From positions 17,480,501 to 17,544,500 of the forward strand of contig NC_135384.1 in assembly GCF_049243985.1 (NCBI RefSeq): 64,000 nt of DNA, given 5' to 3'. Position 1 is the first letter of the stretch, and every line of letters begins with the position of its first letter. Shown here in pieces: positions 33,295-44,398 of the stretch. A program made the position numbers and the translations under genes. The stretch comes from Paroedura picta (lineage: Eukaryota > Chordata > Lepidosauria > Squamata > Gekkonidae). The notes under the pieces are model-generated. The model saw nothing but the letters and a program-made list of their open reading frames with translations. It ran no database searches and had not been told where the DNA came from.

Positions 33295-36200
33295 GTGAGC
33301 AAAACCCTGTGTTATTCTGCGGATAAGCAGATGGGATGTGATGGGACTGTGTTTATTTTCATTAGGAGAAACTGAGGTGCCATGAAAAGCTAGACATCTG
33401 GACTCCCAGCATCCTCTGCTCTAGCTGAATCCCCCCCCCCTTGTTGGCAACATACTGTGGTTTCAGTTGTGAGAACCTACTCCCTAACTTTTTACTGACA
33501 ACTCCATAGAGCTATATAAAAATACCATATTATCTTCAAACCTTTTGTGAACTTTGTAACTCATCCCACTCCTGTGTTCTCCAGCCCTCACCTTCTAGGC
33601 CTACATGTTTTCCAGTTGCCCCATTACAAAACCTTTGACAACCTTAGCTGTGTATTTCTTTTCTACTGCAGAAGTTCATGATGATGATGAAGGCGATGAG
33701 TATGAAGAGGGATCTCTTTGCCATTACTGCAAATTCTGCAAGGTGAGGAGGGGAATTTCAGTGGAATTTGCTTGGTAGAACAGTTTTTTTGTTGAAAGCC
33801 AGGGTGCCTGCTCATGAGAGATGCATAACCCATACCTTTATCCATTCATGTCCTAGTCCAATGGTTGAGTTATCTTGTGATTCCTCTCTGCCTTCTTTCT
33901 GGGTCAGATGTAACAGCCTCCTCATTAGCTCTCCCTGGAACCAGATCTCAGAAGATACCCTCCTTAGATCCTTGATGGGGAGGTAGAATTCGGCCCCCAT
34001 CTCTCTGGCAATACCAAAGCTTAGCTAGGCTGAGGCTTTTTCAGTTTTGTTCTTTCTTTGGTAATAGTCTGCCGGATTTTGCATATGTTAATGCAGCGCA
34101 AGCATGCACATTACAAATGTTCTGGCCCTGTGCTGAATACTTTTCATGTCAATTGGTCTGGAGAAAAATGTTCTGCCCCTTTAATAGAGATGTGGCAATG
34201 GGCAGCTGAAGTTTTTCTTGGCCTAGAAACAAATAAAATCACAGGACAAATAGCCTCCTATTAAGCTTCTATTAAAGAGACAAGCCATTTTCCTTCAGGC
34301 CAAAAGACAACCCTCATCAGTGATTTCTGTTGCCAGGAGTCTGGCAGTGGTTGATAATTTGGGGGAGGGGGTGCTGCAAGCCCCACTTCTTTGCTTTTAT
34401 ATTACCCTGAAAGGTCAAGATTAAATGTTTCAACCAGTGTCTTTCCATATCTGGTAAAATTTCACCTATTTCATTTTCCTGTGCTTGGCTGCACCTAAAA
34501 CTGTAGAAAGAAAGCCCATAACAATGGCAATCCTTAAGAATATTAAAGCAGCTGTACTGGATCAGACTGATGGTCCATTTAGTCTAGCATCCTGCTTCAC
34601 GTAGTGACCAACCAGCTGCCCCTAGAAGACCCACAATTAGGGCACAGAGATCAAAGCTTCCACCCATTGTTGCCCCTATGCAACAACTAATATTCAGAGG
34701 TGTGAAGCATCTGAACATGGCGGTCCCATTTAGACTGCTCTCTTCCAGGAACCTGCCTTTTAACACCACTTGTGCTTGGGGCTATTTCTGCGCTCCATTG
34801 TACAAAAGGTGATAGCTGGAATCCAACTTCAACTTAGTTGTCTGAAAGCTCTCCAGTTGTTAACAGGAAAGTGACTTTGAGTCATCACTCCCACTGTCTG
34901 TGAAGGAGACAAAAGATGGGTTACTGTATGTCAGCCGCTTCCATGTGGCCTAAAAGGAGCATCTATGGTCCTTTCAGTGAAAGCAACAATGCAGTGTTAA
35001 ACAACTAGTGCAGGGGTAGTCAAACTGCGGCCCTCCAGATGTCCATGGACTACAATTCCCAGGAGCCCCTGCCAGCATTCGCTGGCAGGGGCTCCTGGGA
35101 ATTGTAGTCCATGGACAACTGGAGGGCCGCAGTTTGACTACCCCTGAACTAGTGGTTACAGAAGTTCAGGTTGGGAGAGAGTGATGTAGACAGCCGGGGA
35201 GGGTTTGGTGGTTAGCGCAGGTTTCCCAACCACAGTACTGAGAAGGCCCCTCAATCATACCTCAGCATGAGGGGAGGGGTTCAAAATGGCAGATGAGGAG
35301 AGCCCCCCACCATACCCTTTGCTGCCATTTCTGGCTCCAAGCAAAAAGGGAACAAAGTTTTTAAATTTAATTTTAAAAGAATTCTACCCTTATTTGGGTA
35401 GGTTGACCCAGAACTCTCCCAAAATGGCCAACAATGGATGTGGAGGGGGTAGGAAGGAGAGACTTTTGCTAGCTGAGGCTCCTCTCATTTCGCAGGGGTG
35501 GGGGTGGGGGTGGCAGGGAGGCACGGCCAGCTGACATCACTTCCTGTTACCTCAAAGCCTTAAAAATATTTCAGCAGTACTTCCACAATCTTAAGGTTGA
35601 AAAAGGCTGAGTTAGAGTGCTGGGTTAGGATTTAGGAGGCCCAGGTTTGAATCCCCACTCAGCCCTAGAAGCTTCTTAGGTGACCTTGGCCCACTGGCTT
35701 TCCTGTTGACTTACCTCACAGGGATGTTGTGGAAATAAAATAGAGAATAATGTTGTAAGCAACTTTGGGATCCCACTGAGGGAGAAGAAGAGTTGGTTTT
35801 TATACCCTGCTTTTCACTACACTAGTCTCTAAGATGCTTACAATTGTCTTCCCTTCCTCTCCCCACCTCCATCACCCTGTGAGGTAGGTGGAGCTGAGAG
35901 ACCCCTGACAGAACTGCTCTGTAAGGACAGCTCTAACAGGACTGTGACTAGCCCAAGGGCACCCAGCTGGTTACATCTGAAGGAGTGGGGAATCAAACCA
36001 GCTCTCCAGATGAGAGGCTGCCAACCATTGCACCAAGCTGGGAGAACATTGAGATATCAATAAATAGACTAACATCTAGAGCAGGGATAGTCAAACTGCG
36101 GCCCTCCAGATGTCCATAGACTACAATTTCAAGTAGGCCTTGCCAGCGTTTGCTGGCAGAGGCTCCTGGGAATTGTAGTCCATGGACATCTGGAGGGCCG

Positions 36201-37638
36201 CAGTTTGACTAGCCCTGATCTAGTGTATAAATCTGCCAATTTGTTTTTTCATTGGTAGGGCTCCTGCATTATAAACAGCTGGCAGAAACATCACAGCATT
36301 CGCTGGTAGGGGCTCTTGGGAATTGTAGTCCGTGGATATATGGAGGGCCACAGTTTGACTCCCCCTGGGCTACTGTATTGTGGGGGGTTGAACTAGATGA
36401 CCCAGGAGGTCCCTTCCAACTCTGTTATTCCATTATTCTATGAGACAAAGCTTTTCTCAGGGCCAATGATGTGAAGAAACTTCCAGTAAATAAAACAGGG
36501 AAGCCTAGAACTTTGGGCACTGAACAGCTGTAGGCCTGACAGATCACAGCTTCCCAATTGTGCATGTCCCCTGTGTCCTCCATCTTGTTTCTTCACCAAC
36601 ACCTTTGCTACCTTCCTCAAAGTTGAGAAGTGTGGTGTTAGCGGCATTCTCTCCTGCTGCTGGGGTGGCCAAGACTGCAACTTGGCAATTCCTCATGTGC
36701 CTTTCAGTTATTGTTGCCACCCTGACATGGCTCAGACCAGCCTGGACTCATCAGGTCTTCGAAGCTAAGTAGGGTTGGCCCTGGTTGGTATTTGGCTGGA
36801 AGACACCAAGGACATCCAGGGTTGCTATGCAGAGGAACAGAATGACCAAACAGTCCCTTGCCTTGAAAACCCTGTGGGGTCCCTCTAAATCAGCCCCAGC
36901 AAGGGTACTTTCTGCATACACAAGATCAGCCTGTGGTTTCTCCTGCCCCTCCCCTGTGCCTTTGCCTCCTGCTGGCTGTGTGCTGCTGCTAAAGCCGATG
37001 AGGGAAGGAGAAACAGGAGAAGCCTCCTTGCCCGGCTTCCCAGCTCAGCCATGAATTGAAATGGAGTCTCTGGACTGTACTCAGGAATCCCTGCTTAAAA
37101 CACCTTGTTTTAAAGGGCAAATTGGGGGTGAACTGGCCTGCACAAAAAAATCTCAAGATTGCCGGTGGAGTTTCCAAAGGGGGTGGGGCTTGGAAAAGAG
37201 TAGCTGCTCTGTCTTATCCAGAGTGATTTTTTGGGGGGCTGACAACCTTCAGCTGTTCTTTGGCGATCTGGGATTACGACTCATCTCCAAGCGACAGAGA
37301 CAATGTTCACCAGGAGAAAATGTCTTCTCTAGAAGGTGGATTGTATGGCATTTTACCCCACTGAAGGCTTTCCCCTCCCCTAAACCTGTTCTCCTCAGAC
37401 TCCACCCCCAAAATATTTCCCATGGGTATTTCCCATCTCAGAACTGGCAACCCACTTTGTTGGGTTTGGAGTCCAACGAGAAACCCAGAAGAGACAGGTG
37501 GTACCACAAAGATGAACCACGTATGCATCATTCAGGTGTCAGTAGATGCCTGTTTACCTTTACTATAACAGAATCACATGGCTCCTGCTTTAGAACTGTG
37601 CAAGCCTGAAGTGCTCTAGTGTGTGTGTGGGGGGGGGT

Positions 37639-37680
<42 letters not shown>

Positions 37681-40600
37681 GCACACCTGTCTTTTTTCTC
37701 TCCCCATCCAGCATTGTGATGAGTGTGATAAGTGCCCTTGTAAAGAAGGAGACCGCAGAGAATTTTGTGGAAGCTGCCAGGTTGGTGTTACAAGCGCTCC
37801 CCCCACCCCCTTAAATTTGACGTTCTGCCCCCACCCCCTTTGGAAGGACGAAAAAGGACCACTAGGGTAGATTCAACAAGATCTCCTGCTGGTGAAAAGG
37901 AATAGCCATGCTAAAAGATTATGCTGGGGATCCTGAGAGCTGTATGCATGAGACCTGCACGGTAAGAAAGTGAATTGGGAGACTGGCTAGGGATGCCAGT
38001 CTCCAGGCCAGCTCTGGGTATCCCCTGGAATTACAGCTCAGTTCCAGGTGACAGAGATCAGTTCCCCCTGTTGGAAATGGCTGCTTGGGAGGGTGGGCTC
38101 TATGCCATTGCACCCCACTGAGGGCTCCACCCCCAAATCTCCAGGTATTTCCCAGCTTGGAAGTGGCAACCTGCTGTTGGCCAGGGGAGATCTGGCAATC
38201 CTGATCCAATCCCCTCCTGTTTCTGTGGACAGTATCATAGCAATGCCCTCTCAATAACTCACTCCGCCCCCTCCTGTATTCTCCCTTTTCTTACAGTACT
38301 GCCATTACTGTTACGTTTGCCCTGTGTGTGAGACGGCCTGTACACCTGGTGAGTGTTTCTTTTTTTGCTCAGTACCCTGCTTGTTGATCCTAAGCGGCTT
38401 ACAAACATCAAACCTCAGCTGTGCTCAGATATCTTGCAAACACAATTACTGTAGTTACTGTGATTGTCCAAATGTGGCTATTGCACTAATTTAGGATGCA
38501 TCAAACCAGGTCCCATTCTGCACACACTGGATAATGCACTTTCAGTGTGCTTTTGCAGCTGGATTGTCCTGTGCAGAACAGGAAAATCTACTTCAAAAGT
38601 GCATTGAAAGCACATTATCTAGCGTGTGCAGAATGGGTCCAGAATAGGAAACTGTGGCCTGAAGTTCATGAATCACAGTTAGTCTGGTTAGAGTGTCAGA
38701 CTGGGATCTGAGAGACCTTGCCCCATTCACTTTCTTTCAGCCTAACCTGCCTCAAAGTGTCATTCTGATAAAATGGATGGTAGGAGAATGATGTAAGCCT
38801 CTTTGTATCCCCATTGGGGGGAAAGGCAAGGTATAAATGACACCTGAAGCTGCCTTATGCTGAATCAGCAAGGTCAGTGGTGTCTTCTCAGACTGGCAGT
38901 GTCTCTCAGGTGTCTCAGGGAACAGTCTTGTTCATAACTTACCACCTGGTCCTGTTAACTGGAGGTGCCAGGAATTGATCCTAGGACCTTCTGCATACCA
39001 AGCAGGTGCTCTACCACTGATCCACAGCCCCTCCCATAAATAAGTGTTCAAATGCAAATCTCCAAGTCCAGCATAAGCATACCCTGAGGTGGGCCACCCG
39101 ACTGGCCCTAGGGCTTCTGTGGGGTATCCTGTCACCAACCTGCTGCTCACATGCCTGTCCTGCTGCCAACTACCAGGTAGTTACTACCTGCATGCCCTTC
39201 TCCCTGTCTTCTGCTTGATGCTTCCTTGCTACCTTGCCAGACTCACTGCTGAGCATCACTGGGGAAGAAAGTATAGGTGGTACAGAGTGGTAGTATTTTT
39301 GCACTGCCTGGTACATGCTGTCCAGCTAGGAACCAAAATAAGGTGACCAGGTGACCCAAAAATGGCGGGTCACTCACGCCTTGGGTGCAAAAGTTCCATG
39401 TCCCACCCGAGTTTTCCTCCATCCCACGTTGAAGTGGCTCCACTGGCGGGGGAAGAGGGAAGGGGGGAAGCATCTCAGACTATGGTGAGCGTGCTGGCTG
39501 GGCCGAGGGGAAGCAGCTCTGGCGGCAGTGGGGAGGGGTGGCGGTGGTGGCCCGTCCCGCCTTTCCATCCGTGGACTATGGTCACCTTAAACCAAAAAGT
39601 TAAGCTACAAAGTTTAAAATACAAGTATTTTGTTGAGCCATGCTGCCCAGTGCCATTAGAGAAAGTCTGTAGGCAGAAGGTGGGGAAGGGGGAAGCGGGG
39701 TGCCAGTAGGGGCCTGGGGATGGGCATAGGAGAGGTGAAAGCTCCTGGAACTGTCACAGAGTCAGCAATATCACAAAAGTGGGCAAAGGCAACAGCAGGA
39801 ATGTTTTTTTTTAAGGAAAACCAGGATTTGAATTATCATTTGTGGGCCAAGTCTCTCCTCACCTCCAGCCAGTCATGGTTAGGCCACACCAGGGTTTCAT
39901 CTAATTTTTGAACCAAGCTGACGTGCCAGTCTTGAAGCAAAAAAGGAAGAAGGGAATAGGATTAGCAGGCCAATCCTGCTTCAGCCATGACATTCATTGG
40001 GAGGACATAGACTTTGTAAAGGTTACAGTACTGATGTTATGCAGACGATCACAGCTTTTTTCTAATGAGAAGGTGTGTGCTCAGGGCAGCGTGAATTGTA
40101 AACTCAAAGTAACAAAAGTCCAATTTGTTCCGTTTTATCTTTTGCAGGGAGTATTGTAGATGAGTTATCAGGAGCCTTATTTCAGTAAGTACCAAAATTC
40201 TGCCCCATTCAGTGTGTGTGTATGTTAAGTGTCATCAAATAGCTTCTGACTTAGTTACTTAATGAATAATTGACCTCCGAAATGTCCTGTCCTTAACAGC
40301 CTTGCTCACGACTTGCAAACTGAGGGCTATTATTGAATAGATCCATCTCAGGTTGGGTCTTCTCCTTTTCCTGTTGCCTTCCACTTTTCAGAGCATTATT
40401 GTCTTTTCTAATGACTCCTTTCTTCTCATCATGTGTCCAAAGTATGACGGCCTTCGTTTACTTGTTTTAGCTTTGAGGGGGAGTTCAATTTGATTTAGAC
40501 TCATTTATGTGTCTTCTTGGTGGTCCACATTATCAGTAAAACTCTCCTCCAACACAGTTCAAATGAATCAATATTTATCCTTCATCATCCAGCTTTCCTA

Positions 40601-41008
40601 CCTACACATCGTAATTGGGACTGTTAACCTTAATCCTAGGGAGAAACTATTTGCTTAACCCCCCCCCCCCCAATTCATATTTGGCAGGACAGTTTCTGCT
40701 GGTGGACAGAGTCAAGAGCCGGCAGATATTCTGTATCAAAAATGTGGGTTTTAAACTCTCAAATATTGTTTCAATGGCAGACCTGCTAAATCCTCTGCCA
40801 GCCCTCAGCTTCCCAGTATGTTGATCATATGAGATTACTATGGCCAAACCCATCTAGGTGGGGAGAAATGCCTGGATATTCCACTTATAACACAGAGAGT
40901 TCCTTGGAAGAATAGCAAAAATGCAATTAAGCCAACAGCAGGCACTCAATTCTTTCTTCTCTCTCTTTCAGGACATTTGCCACGATCTTTGAGCGGCAGG
41001 AACATTGA
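31749..41008 (+). CDS. HRC: HRC, sarcoplasmic reticulum histidine-rich calcium-binding protein (complete)
   Basis: HRC is a luminal sarcoplasmic-reticulum Ca2+ buffer and regulator of muscle. The coding exons are 31749-33294, 33672-33742, 37712-37780, 38297-38348, 40148-40184 and 40972-41008. They sum to 1812 nt (603 residues plus stop) with matching phases. The start ATG has a strong context (GCCATGG) and opens a signal peptide, MASWKAWALGFFLILLCSF. Residues ~27-510 alternate His-rich segments (HHG-N-HHHHH type) with Asp runs of 4 to 17. The C-terminus carries 14 cysteines in CxxC-like spacing over exons 2-4 and ends ATIFERQEH. This architecture (signal peptide, acidic/His repeats, Cys-rich tail) is that of HRC; mammalian repeats contain more Glu and Ser, whereas Asp dominates here. 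Lying between TRPM4 and PPFIA3 is the expected HRC position. No breaks are seen. Confidence 0.95.
33672..33742 (+). CDS. HRC: HRC coding exon 2
   Basis: 71 bp after a TTTCTTTTCTACTGCAG acceptor. Encodes VHDDDEGDEYEEGSLCHYCK and then FCK, opening the Cys-rich module. The donor is GTGAGG. Confidence 0.92.
34530..34760 (-). mobile_element. CR1-like LINE 3' fragment
   Basis: TACTGGATCAGACTGATGGTCC ... CAACCAGCTGCCCC corresponds, in reverse, to the common reptile LINE tail also seen at 370-470 and (plus strand) 55390-55475. Confidence 0.4.
35011..35146. mobile_element. hAT palindromic element, family A, exact target duplication
   Basis: A full foldback of 136 bp flanked by the identical octamer AACTAGTG (35003-35010, 35147-35154). 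Confidence 0.92.
35190..35790 (+). mobile_element. tRNA-derived SINE split by a family B hAT element
   Basis: The SINE head (GGGTTTGGTGGTTAGCG) ends at 35217 and resumes at 35610 (AGTTAGAGTGCTGGGTTAGG ... GGTTTGAATCCCC ... GCAACTTTGGGATCCC). The 392 bp between are a family B hAT. Confidence 0.65.
35218..35609. mobile_element. hAT-like element, family B (inside SINE)
   Basis: CAGGTTTCCCAACC ... GGTTGAAAAAGGCTG, flanks GGTTAGCG / AGTTAGAG (6/8). Confidence 0.65.
35787..36046 (-). mobile_element. tRNA-derived SINE (S1), reverse orientation
   Basis: AGAAGAGTTGGTTTTTATACC at the left and CATTGCACCAAGCTGG at the right are the S1 3' end and head in reverse complement. Confidence 0.75.
36082..36217. 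mobile_element. hAT palindromic element, family A
   Basis: CAGGGATAGTCAAACTGCGG ... GACTAGCCCTG, flanks ATCTAGAG / ATCTAGTG (7/8). Confidence 0.88.
36293..36443 (+). mobile_element. Half of a family A hAT joined to a CR1 3' tail
   Basis: The right arm of family A (to ~36367) is followed by TTGAACTAGATGACCCAGGA ... TTCCAACTCTGTTATTCC, the CR1 3' terminus. Confidence 0.65.
36719..36890 (+). mobile_element. 5S rRNA-derived SINE
   Basis: ACTCATCAGGTCTTCGAAGC and TAAGTAGGGTTGGCCCTGGT match 5S rRNA (promoter region); the non-5S tail CATCCAGGGTTGCTATGCAG is shared with position 1-165. Confidence 0.75.
37222..37455 (+). mobile_element. Family C element
   Basis: GACTCATCTCCAAGCGACAG ... GTATGGCATTTTACCCCACT ... 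CTCAGAACTGGCAACCC, in HRC intron 2. Confidence 0.55.
37640..37676. repeat. (CT)n microsatellite near HRC exon 3 acceptor
   Basis: About 18 CT units ending ~35 bp before the exon 3 acceptor. Confidence 0.9.
37712..37780 (+). CDS. HRC: HRC coding exon 3
   Basis: 69 bp, phase 0 on both sides, encoding HCDECDKCPCKEGDRREFCG then SCQ (six Cys). The acceptor is TCCCCATCCAG. The donor, GTTGGT, is weaker than the others. Confidence 0.9.
37989..38175 (+). mobile_element. Family C element
   Basis: AGGGATGCCAGTCTCCAGGC ... ATCCCCTGGAATTACAGCTC ... CTTGGAAGTGGCAACCT, between HRC exons 3 and 4. Confidence 0.6.
38297..38348 (+). CDS. HRC: HRC coding exon 4
   Basis: 52 bp encoding YCHYCYVCPVCETACTPG (the last codon is split), five Cys. 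Acceptor TTTTCTTACAG, donor GTGAGT. Confidence 0.92.
38509..38640. mobile_element. Snapback MITE, 132 bp
   Basis: The arms GGTCCCATTCTGCACACACT and GTGTGCAGAATGGGTCC continue as imperfect inverted repeats over most of the length. The superfamily is unclear. Confidence 0.65.
38685..39031. mobile_element. Two adjoining tRNA-derived SINEs in opposite orientation
   Basis: 38685-38835 (plus): GTTAGAGTGTCAGACTGGGA ... GTATAAATGA. 38846-39031 (minus): its reverse reads TGGATCAGTGGTAGAGCACC and GGATCAATTCCTGGC. Confidence 0.6.
39341..39587. mobile_element. Tc1/mariner-type MITE, 247 bp
   Basis: AGGTGACCAGGTGACCC ... CTATGGTCACCT, flanked by TA on both sides; same ends as 29533-29750. Confidence 0.7.
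40148..40184 (+). CDS. HRC: HRC coding exon 5
   Basis: Tiny 37-bp exon encoding SIVDELSGALF. Acceptor TTTTGCAG, donor GTAAGT. The phases (1 in, 2 out) fit both neighbours. Confidence 0.88.
40217..40560 (-). mobile_element. BovB/RTE LINE fragment
   Basis: The minus-strand translation gives SYFGHMMRRKESLEKTIML and EGNRKRRRPNLRW, the RTE/BovB C-terminal signature. It lies between HRC exons 5 and 6. Confidence 0.65.
40972..41008 (+). CDS. HRC: HRC coding exon 6 with stop
   Basis: Follows a strong TTCTTCTCTCTCTTTCAG acceptor and encodes TFATIFERQEH, then TGA at 41006-41008. The 3' end of the mRNA is not fixed by the sequence. AATAAA at 42556-42561 is one distant candidate signal. Confidence 0.88.
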
Positions 41009-41929
41009 AACGCCCCAGTGAAGAGGCCATAAAGGGTGGGAGCAGGGAACCCTACCTTTTGGGGCAAACTATACATGGTGAACCATTTTGTAATTTTCAC
41101 TCCACATTTCCCCCTTTCCCGCCAATTTGTCTGTTCAAAATGTCTCCTCGCCTCTGCTTTTCTTCCTACGGGTGAAAAAGAGAGGGGTTCCCTGTACAGT
41201 AGCTTTTTTCACCTTTTGTCTGCTAAAAATTGCCCTTCTCAAGTGGACTCCGATCTGTGGAGGAAACATGAGGGGTTCCCTATTGGGGTTTCCATATTTC
41301 CCAAGAGGTGTAAAAGCCCTTGAGAAGGGTTATTCTTAGTGTATAAACAGCAGGAAGTACTAAGGATTAAGGAGTTCTTCCGTAGCCAATCCTCCCTTGC
41401 TGATTTCATGAAAAATAACCTAGAAAATCTCTCCGGAAAGACAAAACTCACAAAAAGTACTGATCATATGACGTTTGGCTCTTAAGAGTTAGCTAGGGGT
41501 GTGGAAGGGAGTTCATGTTGGTTGAGGTACTAGTTAGCAACATGCTTTCATGTTTTAACTTAACTCAATCAGTTGTTTAGAGCCTGGTGACACTTGTGTG
41601 GCCTACTTCTGAGCAACAGGCCAACTGTCACTCGCAGTTAGTTGAAGAAACTGTGGAATAATGTGTACATTTATGTCGATCATGAGATTTTTGTGAGAAA
41701 CTCCAACTCAGTTCAGACTAACACAAAACCATGGTTTATTTTTACCAAACCAGGATTCCCCTCATGGACAACCAGTCAAATCCTGGTTTACCTAAAAAAT
41801 TCTTACTTCATTGCCTTTGCTCTGACTATCTCTGCATTTTGAGAGTCATCATATCCATGTCCCTTCATCATACAAAATCATAGTTTCAGATGTATCCTAA
41901 CCATAGATTCAGGTGGGGAGCTGGTTGGT

Positions 41930-42395
41930 CTGAAGCAACAGAAAAAAGTTTGAATCCTGTGGTCCTCTTAAGACCAACAAAGTTTAGTTAGGGATATAAA
42001 CCTTCTCATACAATGTATCTGAAGAAGTGCACATGCACAGGAAAGTACACACACTGGAGAGCCAGCTTGGTGTAGTGGTTAAGAGTGGCAGCTTCTAATC
42101 TGGCAAGCCGGGTTTGGTTCCCCGCTCCCCCACGTGCAGCCAGCTGGGTGACCTTGGGCTTGCCACGGCACTGATAAAGCTGTTCTGACCCAGCACTTCT
42201 GTCAGAGCTCTCTCAGCCTCACCTACTCCATGGTGTCTGTTGTGGGGAGAGGAAGGGAAGGTGATTGGAAGCCACCCTGAGATTCCTTCAGGCAGTGAAA
42301 AGTGTGGTATAAAAACTAACTCGTCTTATACACAGAATTAAACTTGAGTCTTAAAGCTGCCACTGGACTGAAACTTTGCTCCCTAACTAACCATA
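41930..42395. mobile_element. Foldback element split by an S1 SINE
   Basis: GAAGCAACAGAAAAAAGTTT ... AAGACCAACAAAGTTT ... ATCTGAAGAAGTGCACATGC, then the SINE, then TAAACTTGAGTCTTAAAGC. Related to 51825 and 59118. Confidence 0.55.
42061..42336 (+). mobile_element. tRNA-derived SINE (S1), near full length
   Basis: GCCAGCTTGGTGTAGTGGTT ... GGTTTGGTTCCCC ... GCTGGGTGACCTTGGGCTTG ... GTATAAAAACTAACTCGTC. Confidence 0.85.
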
Positions 42396-43382
42396 GGCAC
42401 TGAAGTAACCTGGGCTCAGATAAGGTTAAACTAGTACACTGTAGTTTTGCATTACATCTGAACTGAGAGGAGACTCCATTGAAAAACATTATCTGAAGGT
42501 ATATGAGAATTTAACCCATTTTGATTCATTCCTTGGATAACTGAAATTGTCAAGTAATAAAGGTACCACTATGAACTAACCCTTAATCTGACCTATAAAA
42601 ATGGCCTTAATACCGACTTGTCTCACACAACCTTGGGCTCTGTTTCTTTTTCTTTTGTGAAGGTGCCATATCCTCACAAAAATTTTACCTTCTGCATAAG
42701 CCGGCAGTCACTCCTGTTTGTACCTATGACACAAAATTAAAAGCTGGGTTTATAATAGTTTATTTGATACCTAGACCCATTCTGTTGGTTTTTTGCGAAT
42801 GGGGAAGTTTGCCCCACCGTTTCCTGTGTACCCACGGGGGGCTGTTTTCACCAGCACACTCTCCCTGTGCTGGATTTCTGCCTCTAGACAAGGCAGCTGG
42901 AGCAAAAAGGTTCTGCTGCATGTGGGGGGCGGGGGTGGCAGGGGCCATTTTTTCCATGTTTAGGATCACGTTTTTTTTTCTAAACAGAAAAGAAATGCCC
43001 CAGGCAGCATGGCTGCCTGGCACATCGCCTAGGGCATTTTGTGTCCCTCCTGAGACATCGTGGTCAGCTTCAGGCCAGGGGGAGGAGCCGGCCTCAAAGG
43101 CCTTCCTTGCCAGATGGCCCTGGGCTGACATTGGCCTCATGGCGCCCTTGGCAGGGAAGGGAACATAGGAAGACAAACACAATGTGAAGAGGCCAAAACT
43201 TTGGACTCAACCCTCATGGTTTCTCTCATGATGCTACATTTAGGGAGTCTGCTTTGGCTCCAATCAAAATTTCCTTTCCTCACCCTTGCTAGGGATGCCT
43301 TTTTTGTTTTGTTTTCCTGGAGAATAATTTTTTTTCTTGCTTCTGACACACGTCGTTACCGCTTGATTTGATCCAATAGGAA

Positions 43383-43556
43383 ATGAACACATGAGACTGC
43401 CTTATACTGATCTATCCCAGTCTGCTCTGCAAATCTCCAGGGTCTCTGGCTGAGATCTTTTAGATCACCTGGCTACTACCTAATACTTTAAACTGGAGAT
43501 CCTGGTGGTTGAACATGGGACCTTCTGTATGTGAAGCATCTATTCTATCACACAGC
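43383..43556 (-). mobile_element. tRNA-derived SINE, reverse orientation
   Basis: CATGAGACTGCCTTATACTG ... GGTTGAACATGGGACCTTCT, same family as 38846-39031. Confidence 0.6.
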
Positions 43557-44398
43557 AACAGTTCTATCTTTAATCACTCAGGATTTCTGACCACCAGGAA
43601 AAGTACTGTTCAAGGCTAGCATCTCCAGCTTCCAAGTGAGACCTACAGTTCTCTTGGAGCAAAGCTCCAAACTTCAGACTTCTGTTCTCCTAGAAGGAAG
43701 GGCAGCTTCCACAGGCAGACTTTACAGCATGGCATCCCCTCTGAGTTCCCCAAATGCCACTCTCCCTGGGCACTGCTGCCAATCTCTTGTTCGAAAAGCC
43801 ACTGGAGAGTGCTGCACTCAGCAGATGTCTTTCTACCCCTCTGAGGCCATATCACCTCCCAGAAGAGGGGCATTTGTTCACCCCGGGGATATTTGCACAA
43901 ACAGTTGCAATGATTGTAGAACGGTGATGTTTTCAGAGGTGTTATTTCCCATCCTTTGACCATGATCAAGGGTCGTGGATTTATTTTTTCTTTGCCCCTT
44001 ATTTTCCACGATGTGTCTGCATTTATATGAAGAAGAAAAAAAGGCCCCATGGGTACAAGAGCAGCCTATGGCTAGTTTGGAATTCTCTGAATAGGATCTG
44101 TGTGGAACATAGGCCTGCCTTGTGCTGCCACCTTAAGTCCTTCTCAGACATTACAGTCACACCTATGGGGAACCCACTAGCTAGCAGTGCCCATTATCCA
44201 TGATACTCTGGATATGCAATTACCCGGGTACGATATTCACCACGGGTGCACAGCCTCATTAAAGCAACTCCTGGAAAAAAACTCAGAGGAGCATTTGCAT
44301 GTACCAAAACTTGCACACTGTTTCTTGTGGGTCATACATGCTCTCCCTTGCACTGTTAGTGGACACCCACTACATGTAAGGCTCGAGAACTGAGCTAA

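Noticed and set aside
31800-33302. 500-residue open frame antisense to HRC and a 460-residue frame in the +1 phase
   Set aside because: Both are products of GAT/GAC/CAC triplet repeats, which have no stops in those frames; composition is Met/Val/Ile or Met/Thr only.
36719-36790. Functional 5S rRNA gene
   Set aside because: Diverged sequence, non-5S tail and dispersed copies indicate a SINE.
42061-42130. tRNA gene (A and B box-like sequence)
   Set aside because: No cloverleaf fit, and the head is joined to a long SINE body repeated many times in the window.
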